Of a stretch of DNA of 64,000 bases, positions 23,029-31,832 are shown piece by piece. A model generated the notes under the pieces. That model saw only the letters and a list, made by a program, of their open reading frames with translations. It was not told the origin of the DNA and made no database searches. Source of the DNA: Eubacteriaceae bacterium Marseille-Q4139 (GTDB taxonomy: Bacteria; Bacillota; Clostridia; Lachnospirales; Lachnospiraceae). The stretch spans positions 428,153-492,152 of the forward strand of contig JAGTTQ010000001.1 in NCBI GenBank assembly GCA_018223415.1, in the 5' to 3' direction. Each line of letters starts with the position of its first letter. The stretch's first letter is position 1. The translations under genes were made by a program, and so were the position numbers.

Positions 23029-24228
23029 CTACTTTATCAGCCCGTACTCTTTCGCAATCTCTTTAAAGGACGGCAGGGAACGCTCAATCTGCTCATAGGA
23101 AACACAGTAGGCGATCCGCACATAGCCCGGGCACGCAAAGGAGCTTCCCGGCACAAACAGGACGCGGTGCTTCTTCGCCGCCTCACAGAATTCTTTTTCA
23201 TCTTCCGCCGGCGACTTCACAAAGAGATAAAAGGCGCCGTCCGGCTTCGCGCATGTAAAACCGTACTCGGTCAGGGACGAATACAGAAGATCCCGGTTCT
23301 TTTCGTATGCCTCAAGATTCACCGCCGCGTGATGCTCGATGCAGTATTTGACGGCAAGCTGCATGAGGGACGGGGCGTTTACGCTTCCTAAGACGCGGTT
23401 TGCGATGGTGGCCGCCTCAATCACGCTCTGGCTCTCGTCCATTTCATCGGGAATCAGAAGGTATCCGATCCGCTCTCCCGGGAGAGACAGGGACTTACTG
23501 TACGAATAGCAGACTGCCGTATTGTGGTAATACTTCGTCACAAAGGGAACCTCGACGCCGCCGTAGGCTAACTCCCGGTAGGGCTCGTCAGAAATCAGGA
23601 CGATGGAGGTACCAAACTCCTTTTCCTTTCTCCGCATGATCTCTGCCATGGCCTCAATGGTCTCTGCCGGGTACACGACGCCTGTGGGGTTGTTGGGGTT
23701 GTTGATGATAACGGCCTTCGTTTTTGCCGTAATCTTCTCCTCAAACTCGGAAAGCTTCGGCATGAAGGTCTCCGTATCCGGGGAAATCACCACGAGACGG
23801 CCGTCGTAATTCCTCGTATAGCCGCCGTACTCCACAAAATACGGCGCAAAAACGATGACCTCGTCGTTCGGATTTAAAATGGTCTTTAAAATCACGTTGA
23901 GGCCGCTTGCGGCGCCGACGGTCATAATCATATTATGCGGCCCGAACGCCGTTTTAAACCGCCTGTTCAAATCGTCTGCAATGGTTTTCCTGACATCCTC
24001 AAAGCCGGCATTGCTCATGTAACCGTGGACAAAGACGGAATCCTCTTTGGACAGGATTTCTGCGATCCCCTCGTTCACTTCCTTCGGCGCCGGGACATTG
24101 GGGTTCCCGAGGCTGAAATCGTAGACATTTTCGCGGCCGTAGATGGCGGCCAGCCGGTTTCCTTCCTCAAACATGGCGCGGATCGCCGAATTATTCTGAA
24201 GATATGGCTTCATTTTTTCTGATATCAT
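23029..24228 (-). CDS. PLP-dependent aminotransferase, class I/II
   Basis: 399 residues from MISEKMKPYLQNN; AGGAGG 8 nt before ATG 24228. Fold type I aminotransferase: FSLGNPNVPAPKEV near residue 35, substrate region GAASGLN, NNPNNPTGVVYP, PLP-contact SDEPYRELAYGG, Schiff-base lysine in SYSKSLSLPGERIGY, C-terminal GSSFACPGYVRIAYC. Probably uses aspartate, alanine or aromatic amino acids; specificity cannot be fixed. The start overlaps the polymerase stop (ATGA), so it is translationally coupled. Confidence 0.92.
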   Translation of the reverse strand: MISEKMKPYLQNNSAIRAMFEEGNRLAAIYGRENVYDFSLGNPNVPAPKEVNEGIAEILSKEDSVFVHGYMSNAGFEDVRKTIADDLNRRFKTAFGPHNMIMTVGAASGLNVILKTILNPNDEVIVFAPYFVEYGGYTRNYDGRLVVISPDTETFMPKLSEFEEKITAKTKAVIINNPNNPTGVVYPAETIEAMAEIMRRKEKEFGTSIVLISDEPYRELAYGGVEVPFVTKYYHNTAVCYSYSKSLSLPGERIGYLLIPDEMDESQSVIEAATIANRVLGSVNAPSLMQLAVKYCIEHHAAVNLEAYEKNRDLLYSSLTEYGFTCAKPDGAFYLFVKSPAEDEKEFCEAAKKHRVLFVPGSSFACPGYVRIAYCVSYEQIERSLPSFKEIAKEYGLIK

Positions 24229-25517
24229 CGCTTCATCCTCCTGATTTTTATATAAAGAGCAATCGCTCCTGTTGCCGCAAGATAGAACCATGTGGTCGGG
24301 TTGGAAAACCACGTGGTAAAAAACGAAAGCATCAAATAAAGGGCTGCCTGGGCGTACACCATGTACCAGATGGGGCCTGCGCCCTCCCTCACTTTTTTCA
24401 CCAGCCAGGCTGCCGCAATCCCCAGGACACAGGCGAAAAAGAACACGCCTGCGATTCCGAAATCATAATAGGAATCGTAAAACAGTGTGACCGTCGTCAG
24501 TTCTTCCTTCGTTGTGTAAATGGGAAAGTTCACCAGCTCCGGCTTCAAAAATTTCAGTCCCGTCAGCGCCCACAGCGGAAACAGTCCCTTAAGCCCCATG
24601 GCATATTCCGGAAGCTGCTCCACCAGGCAGTTGAAATTGTCGTAATTGTTTGCAATATACATGTAAGGCTGCGTAATAAAAATCGGCATCCTGGCATTTT
24701 TCATCTCAAAAATCCCGTTTAAGTATTCCACGTCATGACTCCTGGCAATGGTCAGGATCACGTAAGCCGGAACAAGCGCAAGAGCCGCCAGAAACAGGTA
24801 CTTAAGCTTCTTCTTCCCGCTCACCAGCATGTAGGTGAGGACGGCCAGGATCACCGCAAAAATGAGCTGGAACCTGGACACGCAGAGAATCGGAATCAAG
24901 AGCGAAATCCCGCAGGCACCAAGAATCGCCGCCTTCTTTTTCCTTGAAAGCCCGTCCGCCCCGGCAGAAAAAAGGAAGATCACTGCAAGAGACGGCACCA
25001 GCACACAGGAAACCGTAAAATAATGGACGCCGGAAATATGAAAGTACGAATAAGCGTGAGGGACGCCCCGGAGGAAAAACGGCACATATCCGAGGACGGC
25101 TGCTTCCAGAAGAAAGGCACCGAGGGAAACGGCAGTGAGGATCAGGATGGCCTCAAAAAGCCCCTGCATACTGCCTTTTTCCAGGCGAACCGGCGCCTCC
25201 TTTTCCGGCTTTTTCCCAAAATGGGAATCTGCAAACTGGAACACGGCCCAAAACGCCGTAAAGGCCACAAAAAATGCGGCCCATGTTTCTAACTGCCAGT
25301 CTGTCTGAAGCCTGGACAGCTTCATGCAGGAAACGCCTTCCCCGCCGACCCAGAACAGTGAAAACAGGGCCCGCAGATGAAGGGGATTCCCGGATCTTCG
25401 ATAATCATAAAAATACAGCCAGACGGCGGCCAAAATCAGGCTCACCCCCGACAAACAGTAATGGGCGCTGGATGCAAACAGCATTCCGGCGCCATAACAT
25501 GCAAAATATACAGCCAT
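24225..25517 (-). CDS. Polytopic membrane protein, O-antigen/oligosaccharide polymerase-like
   Basis: 430 residues, about ten to twelve membrane segments. The large loop around residues 255-340 (ILTIARSHDVEYLNGIF, YIANNYDNFNCLVEQLP, KGLFPLWALTGLKFL) and the following YDFGIAGVFFFACVLG resemble the Wzy/oligosaccharide repeat-unit polymerase family that joins surface polysaccharide units outside the membrane. No other glycan genes adjoin it, so the polymer is unknown. It lies between an HPr-like gene and an aminotransferase inside the c-di-AMP operon. Confidence 0.7.
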   Translation of the reverse strand: MAVYFACYGAGMLFASSAHYCLSGVSLILAAVWLYFYDYRRSGNPLHLRALFSLFWVGGEGVSCMKLSRLQTDWQLETWAAFFVAFTAFWAVFQFADSHFGKKPEKEAPVRLEKGSMQGLFEAILILTAVSLGAFLLEAAVLGYVPFFLRGVPHAYSYFHISGVHYFTVSCVLVPSLAVIFLFSAGADGLSRKKKAAILGACGISLLIPILCVSRFQLIFAVILAVLTYMLVSGKKKLKYLFLAALALVPAYVILTIARSHDVEYLNGIFEMKNARMPIFITQPYMYIANNYDNFNCLVEQLPEYAMGLKGLFPLWALTGLKFLKPELVNFPIYTTKEELTTVTLFYDSYYDFGIAGVFFFACVLGIAAAWLVKKVREGAGPIWYMVYAQAALYLMLSFFTTWFSNPTTWFYLAATGAIALYIKIRRMKR

Positions 25518-25527
25518 ACCCTACCTG

Positions 25528-25791
25528 TTATTCTCCAAGACCAGACTCAATGAGCCCGATAATTGCGTTTAAGGCCTCCGTCTCATCCGGGCCCTCGCAG
25601 AAAAATTCCACCTCGTCCCCGCTTTTCACGCAGGCTCCCAGGACGCTTAAAACGCTTTTGGCATTGGCTGTGGAGTTCCTGTACCGGAATTTAACGGACG
25701 ACTGGTATTTGAGGGCCTCCTTGCAGAGAAGCCCTGCCGGCCTTAAATGAAGGCCGGTAGGATTTTTGATTGTCACTTTCTGGCTTACCAT
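25528..25791 (-). CDS. HPr-family phosphocarrier protein
   Basis: 87 residues from MVSQKVTIKNP, ATG 25791 behind AGGAGA. The active-site His is kept in GLHLRPAG (normally GLHARPA), and a Ser in the regulatory position is present in NAKSVLSVLG (normally NLKSIMGV). It can thus in principle accept phosphate from enzyme I at His and from HPr kinase at Ser. The altered surroundings (Leu for Ala; AKSVLS) suggest a specialised paralogue rather than the main sugar PTS HPr. It is embedded in the cdaA operon. Confidence 0.85.
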   Translation of the reverse strand: MVSQKVTIKNPTGLHLRPAGLLCKEALKYQSSVKFRYRNSTANAKSVLSVLGACVKSGDEVEFFCEGPDETEALNAIIGLIESGLGE

Positions 25792-25817
25792 ATCTCTTCT
25801 CCTAATTTTCTCTCTTG

Positions 25818-27227
25818 TCACTGCCCGTTTTCATGCGCCGCAGAGCTTGGCTCTGCATGGGCCTGCGCTGCCTCTGTGCCGTTATCGGAATCGGCAGAGG
25901 AGGTCTGGGTGCTTCCGCCGGTCTCGTCTGTCTGGCCGCCGGCCGCAGCAGATGTCTCTTCCTGGGCGGAATCGTCTGCACCTGGCCCGTCATTCACTTT
26001 TATCACCTGAATGTCCATGGACGGCACGCTCATGAGCTCGTATGCCGGATCCAGTTCAAAATTCAGGCTGATCGAATGGGTTCCCTCGGTTAAAGACGAT
26101 ACGTCCGCCGAAAAATCAGCGCCGGAAATTTCAAGGCTGTCCAATTCTTCCGTCAGCGCCCGCACGAGGATTGACACACTGGGAGAAACCATCTCGTACC
26201 GGTACTCGTCGCTCTGGCCGCTTAACTGTACATCGGCCGTGCTGACCGTATAGATCCGGTCTTCCAGCTTCTCCACGAGAAGCGTCACCTGGATCTCCTG
26301 GCCGGTGCTTCCCGCGATGGAGACATTGGCCGGGATATAATCCTCAAGGTAAACAGTCTTTACCACATTCCCCCTGGCGCCTGTGATATCCAGGTCGCTG
26401 CCGGGGATAATCACCGTATTGACAGAGGCTAACGCCGACTTTAAGCCCACAATGGAAATCTCCTGGATGCTGCTTTCCACTCCTGTAAACCGGTAGCCGG
26501 AGGCCGGCTGTCCGGAAACCTGGAAATCAATGGGAACGATCTTTACCTTTAAAACAGAAAGCTGGTAGCTGATCTGCGTCGTGTCGCTCTCCACCCGGTC
26601 GCCAGGCGAAAGCTTGTTCCCGTTGGCATCATAGTACGTGAGCTCCGCGTACCCTTCCATGTCCGCCGTCACGCCGTCCGTATTGATTTCGATGCCGGCG
26701 CTGCTGATCTGGCCGATCTGGGATTCCGGGCCTTCCACATAGACATAGGACGGGAACAGCTCCACATCCCCCGTCTCGTAGCCCTCTCCCGGCTCTCCCG
26801 TGATCTTCACGGACAGGTCGAACCGCTTTCTCTGGAGCGGCTCTGTCTCAATCTTGATCGTCGACGTCCTCGTGGACGGGGAGTCAATCAGATATTCCGA
26901 ATTGTTTAAAACCTCCACCTTGATCGGCACGGAGCCTGTCACTGACCAGAGATCCGTCATATCCGCATAGGCACGGAAATCTGCCGATCTGATTTTGAAG
27001 GCGTTTGTTGTCTTTACTTTATATGTGACGGTGGCCGTCTTCTTCCCGACGATCTGGTAGGTCAGGCCGTTAGCCGTCAGCACTTCTTCGTTTTCGATTT
27101 CCACAGGCACTTCCACCGTTCCCGTCATTACCGGGTCTGCCAGATTGACGACACCGAGCCAGACAAGGAATGCACAAAGGAACGACAGAAGCTTTAATGC
27201 CCACCGTCTATTGATCTTTTCTTTCAT
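25818..27227 (-). CDS. cdaR: CdaR (YbbR-repeat) regulator of diadenylate cyclase
   Basis: 469 residues. One N-terminal membrane anchor (WALKLLSFLCAFLVWLGVVNLADPVM), then about four YbbR beta-domains outside the membrane, each with a KTVYLEDY- or VYVEGPESQI-type motif, and a low-complexity Ser/Ala/Glu/Gln tail from about residue 415. CdaR controls CdaA activity from the cell surface. The 5' end overlaps cdaA by 20 nt; GGGAAGG is the ribosome site. Confidence 0.92.
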   Translation of the reverse strand: MKEKINRRWALKLLSFLCAFLVWLGVVNLADPVMTGTVEVPVEIENEEVLTANGLTYQIVGKKTATVTYKVKTTNAFKIRSADFRAYADMTDLWSVTGSVPIKVEVLNNSEYLIDSPSTRTSTIKIETEPLQRKRFDLSVKITGEPGEGYETGDVELFPSYVYVEGPESQIGQISSAGIEINTDGVTADMEGYAELTYYDANGNKLSPGDRVESDTTQISYQLSVLKVKIVPIDFQVSGQPASGYRFTGVESSIQEISIVGLKSALASVNTVIIPGSDLDITGARGNVVKTVYLEDYIPANVSIAGSTGQEIQVTLLVEKLEDRIYTVSTADVQLSGQSDEYRYEMVSPSVSILVRALTEELDSLEISGADFSADVSSLTEGTHSISLNFELDPAYELMSVPSMDIQVIKVNDGPGADDSAQEETSAAAGGQTDETGGSTQTSSADSDNGTEAAQAHAEPSSAAHENGQ

Positions 27228-28077
27228 TTTTATGCCTTCCCTTTCTGAGCCGGAAACGCCCTGTGCCTGCTTCCTCTTTGGGCACGATGTTTAACGCCGC
27301 CCGCAGGGAATCCTGGTCGTTCATTCTCGTAAGCTTCCCGCCTTCCGCCAGCGTCACGCGGCCCGTCTCCTCGGAGACTACCACCGTCAGGCTGTCCGTG
27401 GACTCGCTGATTCCAAGGGCGGCCCTGTGCCTGGTGCCCAGGTCCTTGCTGATACTTAAGTTGTCGGAAAGCGGCAGGTAACACGTTGCAGCCGTCACAC
27501 GGTTGCCGCGCACCACCACGGCCCCGTCATGGAGCGGCGTGTTGTGCTCAAAAATATTGATTAAAAGCTGACTCGTCACAATGCCGTCCACGGCAATGCC
27601 CGTGCGCTCGATCTCCTGGAGGGGCGTCTCCCTCTCGATGACAATCAGGGCGCCTGTCTTTACTTTTCCCATTTCAAAGGCGGCCCGCACGATTTCGTTC
27701 ACGGTTTTCTCCGTGTACCCCTCCTGAACCCTGGTATTGTCAGCCGTAAACAGTTCCGTCAGGATGTTTTTGCTTCCGAGCTGTTCTAACGCCCGGCGAA
27801 GCTCCGGCTGGAAAATAATAATCAGGGCAATCAGGGCGAGCTGGCCCATATGATTGATGATCCAGGTGATCGTCGTCAGATGCAGGAACGTGGCTGCAAG
27901 ATAGAAGACGATAATCACGAGGCCGCCCTTTAACAGGGACCACGCCCTCGTGTTCTGGACCCAGATCAGGATTTCATAAATTAAAAAGGAAATAATCAGA
28001 ATTTCCAGGAGATTCGTCAGGGTAATTTTCGGGACAAATGCGAACCACGAATACATGCGCCCTAAAAATTCCGTCAT
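27208..28077 (-). CDS. cdaA: Diadenylate cyclase CdaA
   Basis: 289 residues from MTEFLGRMYSW; a GTG start seven codons earlier has no ribosome site. Three N-terminal membrane helices (about 15-85), then a DAC domain with the catalytic motifs PLHDGAVVV and GTRHRAALG. It joins two ATP into c-di-AMP at the inner membrane, a second messenger for potassium, osmolyte and wall balance. Normal length is about 275-290. The usual third gene, glmM, is not in the window. Confidence 0.96.
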   Translation of the reverse strand: MTEFLGRMYSWFAFVPKITLTNLLEILIISFLIYEILIWVQNTRAWSLLKGGLVIIVFYLAATFLHLTTITWIINHMGQLALIALIIIFQPELRRALEQLGSKNILTELFTADNTRVQEGYTEKTVNEIVRAAFEMGKVKTGALIVIERETPLQEIERTGIAVDGIVTSQLLINIFEHNTPLHDGAVVVRGNRVTAATCYLPLSDNLSISKDLGTRHRAALGISESTDSLTVVVSEETGRVTLAEGGKLTRMNDQDSLRAALNIVPKEEAGTGRFRLRKGRHKNERKDQ

Positions 28078-28101
28078 ATCCTCACCACCATTCCTCACGA
28101 T

Positions 28102-29067
28102 TTATTTTCGGTTCTGTATGTTCCGCTCCTTCCGCACGGCCTTTCTCGCATTGATCCTGCGTACTTTCACGTCAGGGGCCGATACGGCAATCTTCGGAAC
28201 TGCCTTTACATAATAATAATAGTCGTCATCCTCAAACTGTGTGTACTCCGTCCGCGAATAATCTACGGCAAAGACGAAGAACTGGTAGATAAAGGCCAGG
28301 GCCAGCGAGCCCAGAACGCCGACAACCATGGCGCCCACGGAAAGGGAGAGATCATAATAGAAATCCCCGATGAACACGGCCACAAGCTGTGTAATCACAC
28401 CGGCGACAATGGCGATGGACCAGGCATAATCCACCGACAGGTTCCTGATAATATAGACCACAAGGATGGCCAGCGCAAAGGCAATCACCATAACCCACAT
28501 GAGCTCGTTCCCGAACACGCTTTTGACGATCTGGATGAACCTCTGGGCCGTCTCCGCCATGCTGCCGCCGGCCAGGACACCGGCATTCTGGTTCACATAC
28601 ATGATGATGTAGTAAATGCAGACGCCGCAGCTCACCGGGACAATGGACACAAGGCTCCCGGAAAGCCCCATAATCAGCGGGACTGCATACGGGATGTTGA
28701 AAAAGAACAGCATCGGCGTTAGAAGAAGGAGATATCCGTCTCCTGGCCGGAAGCCGTAGTATAAAGCCATCACAACCAGCATAAATACCAGGATAATCAG
28801 GGCAGCTTCCATGGAAACCTGGGAAATGTGCCCCATGGCAAAGCAGCCGGCAAAGAATGCCGTGACGCCGTAGGGAATGCAGGAGGCCACTAACCCCATA
28901 ATCACCGGGATCAGCGGGTTTGACAGCCTCTCCATAAAACCGACGTTGGAATTTATCAGGAAGAAGGCCAGAAATCCCACCAGGAATTTTATGACCGGAG
29001 TGATGTAGATATTATATTTAGCATAAAACCGTCTGAGTTTTTCCTTAAAGACCAGAAGTCCCATCAT
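28102..29067 (-). CDS. Conserved polytopic membrane protein of unknown function
   Basis: 321 residues, eight or more membrane segments across residues 20-270, and a basic C-terminal tail (KAVPKIAVSAPDVKVRRINARKAVRKE). An Asp/Tyr cluster (FEDDDYYYYVKA) precedes the tail. Rich in Gly and small residues in helices. It precedes cdaA by 24 nt and overlaps the upstream gene by 4 nt (ATGA), so a link to c-di-AMP or envelope homeostasis is likely, but no function is known to me. Confidence 0.8.
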   Translation of the reverse strand: MMGLLVFKEKLRRFYAKYNIYITPVIKFLVGFLAFFLINSNVGFMERLSNPLIPVIMGLVASCIPYGVTAFFAGCFAMGHISQVSMEAALIILVFMLVVMALYYGFRPGDGYLLLLTPMLFFFNIPYAVPLIMGLSGSLVSIVPVSCGVCIYYIIMYVNQNAGVLAGGSMAETAQRFIQIVKSVFGNELMWVMVIAFALAILVVYIIRNLSVDYAWSIAIVAGVITQLVAVFIGDFYYDLSLSVGAMVVGVLGSLALAFIYQFFVFAVDYSRTEYTQFEDDDYYYYVKAVPKIAVSAPDVKVRRINARKAVRKERNIQNRK

Positions 29068-29489
29068 AGGCTTCTTCCCTCCTCCATGTCTTTCTGCGGT
29101 GCCTGGTTCTCATACCGTTTTTCCAGGCGGCGCAGCTTTGCCTGATATACTTTCATGCTTTTGCCGGCGGTGTCGTACCGCACGGAGTAAACACGGTAAG
29201 TAATGAAAAGATAGAGGATGAGCCCCAGGAGGTAGTAAACGCCCATGTGCTTTGCCGTATCCGCAAGGGCCTCCAGATCCAGGGTGTCCAGAATATCCTC
29301 AATGCTGTAAAGGAACCACAGAAGGAAGATAAGCAGGCAGGAAAACGTGTAGGAAACAAAGGAGCGCAGCATATGGGCGCCGATATAATCCCCCTTAAAA
29401 TAGCGGTTGATGGGGAAAATATCTTTTTCTGCCTTTTTTTCATACATGGCAATCCCTGTCATCAGCTTTATTTTTTCTTCATTGAGCAT
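29064..29489 (-). CDS. Small membrane protein of unknown function, first gene of the cdaA operon
   Basis: 141 residues. Two membrane segments (about 44-65 and 83-103), a charged middle (EDILDTLDLEALADTAKH) and a basic coiled-coil tail (KSMKVYQAKLRRLEKRYENQAPQ). AGGAGG precedes the start. Not recognised. It shares the promoter at 29527-29555 with the rest of the operon. Confidence 0.75.
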   Translation of the reverse strand: MLNEEKIKLMTGIAMYEKKAEKDIFPINRYFKGDYIGAHMLRSFVSYTFSCLLIFLLWFLYSIEDILDTLDLEALADTAKHMGVYYLLGLILYLFITYRVYSVRYDTAGKSMKVYQAKLRRLEKRYENQAPQKDMEEGRSL

Positions 29490-29526
29490 AAGCTCCTCCT
29501 TTTTGCCCTCGTCCGGGCCATAAGAC

Positions 29527-29555
29527 AGTATAGCACATCTGCCTTTTCTTGGCGA
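29527..29555 (-). promoter_or_regulatory. Promoter of the cdaA operon
   Basis: Minus strand TCGCCA (29555-29550), 17 nt, TATACT (29532-29527), 38 nt before the first start codon. Confidence 0.6.
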
Positions 29556-29601
29556 GGTGGTTCCCTGGTTTTTATAAAAATGTTAAGGAAAATGAAACAA
29601 A

Positions 29602-31104
29602 TTAGCGGTTTAAGAAGTCCGCGAACCGCAGGAAAGCCTCTTTTCCATCTTCGGTACGCTTATAAACGCCGGCATCGAGAAGCACCTGGGCAAAGACGAG
29701 TCCCACCTCGTTCTTTAAGATTTCCATGGCATTTTCCCCGGTGACGGAGCCGTACTTCGGAAGGAAGCCAGTGACCCAGTCCGCATGCTTTTCGATGGCC
29801 TCGCAGCTTCGAATGTCTTTCCCGTTTACCATATAGTCGGCAAGCAGGGCCAGCTCCTCTTTTAACCTGGCCGGCAGCACCGCAAGCCCCATGACCTCAA
29901 TGAGCCCGATGTTTTCTTTTTTAATATGGTGCAGGTTCTCATGCGGATGGAAGACGCCGAGAGGATGTTCCTCCGTTGTAATGTTGTTTCTGAGCACCAG
30001 ATCCAGTTCGTATTCCCCGCCGCGTTTTCTGGCAATGGGTGTGATGGTATTATGGGGCTCTCCGTCCGTTTCCGCAAAGATAAAGGCCGCCTCATCCGTG
30101 TAGCCTCTCCAGGCCTTTAAAATTTTATCACCCAGCTCAATGAGCCGCTCCGGATTCGGGCTGCTTGTCCGGATCACGGACATGGGCCATTTGACGATCC
30201 CTGCCTTCACATCCTCGAAGCCGCGGATCGAAAGCTCCGTCTCCACCGGGGCCTTTGCCATGGCAAAGGTGTAATTGCCGCCCTGGAAATGGTCGTGGCT
30301 TAAGATGGAGCCGCCCACAATCGGAAGGTCCGCGTTGGAGCCCAGGAAATAGTGGGGGAACAGCTTTACAAAATCGAACAGCTTCACAAAGGTGTTACGT
30401 TCAATCTTCATTGGCGTATGGTTCCCGTTGAACACAATGCAGTGCTCGTTGTAGTACACATAGGGAGAATACTGGAAGCCCCAGCCTTCGCCGTTTATGG
30501 TAAGCGGGATGATCCTGTGGTTGTTTCTGGCCGGATGGTTGACGCGGCCGGCATAGCCCACATTTTCCATGCAGAGCAGGCATTTGGGGTAGCCGCCCTG
30601 TTTGGCAAGCTTGGCCGCCGCAATGGCCTTCGGATCTTTTTCCGGCTTGGAAAGGTTTACCGTGATGTCCAGATCCCCGTATTCCGTGGAAACGGCCCAT
30701 TTCATATCCTTTTTTACGCGGTACCGGCGGATATAGTCGGAATCCTGGCTCAGTTTATAGAAATAGTCGGAGGCCGCCTTCGGCGATTCGCTGTGATAGA
30801 CTGACCAGAAATGGTTTGTCACCTCGCTCGGACGCGGCATCAGGCAGTTCATGAGCTTTGTATCGAAGAGGTCACGGTAAACGACGCTGTCATGCTCCAA
30901 AAGCCCGTTTTCGGCCGCATAGTCCAGAAGCTCCTTTAAAATTTCCTCCAGGGGACGGCCGGATACCGGCGGTTCCGGCTCCTCATACCCGTCAAGCCCC
31001 AGGACAGCCAGGAGCTGATTTCTTGCATAAATTTCGTCGTCCTTTTCCAAAAGGCCTGTCTCCAGCCCATATTGTACCAGATCTCTCACAGCTTCGTAAA
31101 TCAT
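29602..31104 (-). CDS. galT: UDP-glucose--hexose-1-phosphate uridylyltransferase, class II GalT
   Basis: 500 residues from MIYEAVRDLV; GGGAGG 8 nt before ATG 31104. An in-frame extension to 31185 crosses the promoter. It has the long Firmicute-type GalT layout: an N-terminal helical part, then KCLLCMENVGYAGRVNHPARNNHRIIPL, GGSILSHDHFQGGNYTFAM and HPHENLHHIKKENIGLIEVMGLAVLP. It exchanges UMP between UDP-glucose and galactose-1-phosphate in the Leloir pathway. No galK or galE adjoins. Confidence 0.95.
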   Translation of the reverse strand: MIYEAVRDLVQYGLETGLLEKDDEIYARNQLLAVLGLDGYEEPEPPVSGRPLEEILKELLDYAAENGLLEHDSVVYRDLFDTKLMNCLMPRPSEVTNHFWSVYHSESPKAASDYFYKLSQDSDYIRRYRVKKDMKWAVSTEYGDLDITVNLSKPEKDPKAIAAAKLAKQGGYPKCLLCMENVGYAGRVNHPARNNHRIIPLTINGEGWGFQYSPYVYYNEHCIVFNGNHTPMKIERNTFVKLFDFVKLFPHYFLGSNADLPIVGGSILSHDHFQGGNYTFAMAKAPVETELSIRGFEDVKAGIVKWPMSVIRTSSPNPERLIELGDKILKAWRGYTDEAAFIFAETDGEPHNTITPIARKRGGEYELDLVLRNNITTEEHPLGVFHPHENLHHIKKENIGLIEVMGLAVLPARLKEELALLADYMVNGKDIRSCEAIEKHADWVTGFLPKYGSVTGENAMEILKNEVGLVFAQVLLDAGVYKRTEDGKEAFLRFADFLNR

Positions 31105-31156
31105 ACCGGTTCCTCCCAATAAAACCTGCGTCTCAGAGACACACATACTTCCTTCT

Positions 31157-31185
31157 ATTATAATAAAAACATGCTGACAATACAA
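31157..31185 (-). promoter_or_regulatory. Promoter of galT
   Basis: Minus strand TTGTAT (31185-31180), 17 nt, TATAAT (31162-31157). Confidence 0.7.
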
Positions 31186-31189
31186 TCGT

Positions 31190-31726
31190 TTAATGCAGGT
31201 TTTTTACGAATTTTTCCAGCCGTTTCGTAAGGATTCCCCCCAAAAGCCCGATGACTGTCCCGGCGATGCAGCCGGCCGCCAGCAGCATGGGCAGATAGCT
31301 GAACACGCCGGCTGTACGCACCAGAAAGGCCGCAAACGTGAGCTGGCCGATGTTGTGGGCGATGCCGCCCAAAACGCTGATGCCAGTCTGGCCGAACAGG
31401 CCGCTTTTTTTGACAGACGCCATCACAAAAAGGCTTAGAAAGCTTCCGGAAAGGCCATAGGCCATGCTGTACACGTTCCCGAAGGTGAGTCCTGCGAGCA
31501 CCACCCGGAATACGGTGATGCAGACGGTTCCCGGGATCCCCACGAGAAAAAGCCCCACCACGGTCACCAGATTGGCCAGCCCAAGCTTTGCGCCCGGCAC
31601 CAGCATCGGGAGCGGGATCAGCGTCTCCACGTAGCTGAGCACCATGGCAAGGGCGATGAGGACGCCGTAAAGGGACGCGAATCTGGCTGCCTCTCCTGTT
31701 TTTCTGTTGTTTTTTCTTTTTGTCAT
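31190..31726 (-). CDS. Gx transporter family / heptaprenyl diphosphate synthase component I-like membrane protein
   Basis: 178 residues with five to six membrane segments. The core VPGAKLGLANLVTVVGLFLVG and GLSGSFLSLFVMASVKKSG...GGIAHNIGQLTFAAFLV matches the Hpre_diP_synt_I family, now often called Gx transporters and related in fold to ECF S-components. It is divergent from apbE and a NusG-II gene; these three families travel together in Clostridia and point to flavin handling outside the membrane. Substrate not proven. Confidence 0.85.
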   Translation of the reverse strand: MTKRKNNRKTGEAARFASLYGVLIALAMVLSYVETLIPLPMLVPGAKLGLANLVTVVGLFLVGIPGTVCITVFRVVLAGLTFGNVYSMAYGLSGSFLSLFVMASVKKSGLFGQTGISVLGGIAHNIGQLTFAAFLVRTAGVFSYLPMLLAAGCIAGTVIGLLGGILTKRLEKFVKNLH

Positions 31727-31749
31727 TGGTTTTCCGTCCTCTGCCTTCC

Positions 31750-31778
31750 TTGACTTTCCTCTCCCCCTCTGCTAGAAT
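31750..31778 (+). promoter_or_regulatory. Promoter of apbE
   Basis: TTGACT, 17 nt, TAGAAT. The leader contains a perfect GGCGCA / TGCGCC hairpin (31784-31805) at the likely transcript 5' end. Confidence 0.7.
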
Positions 31779-31832
31779 GAGACAGGCGCAGGCGGCAGGC
31801 TGCGCCGATTCTTACAGAAAGCAGGATATTTT

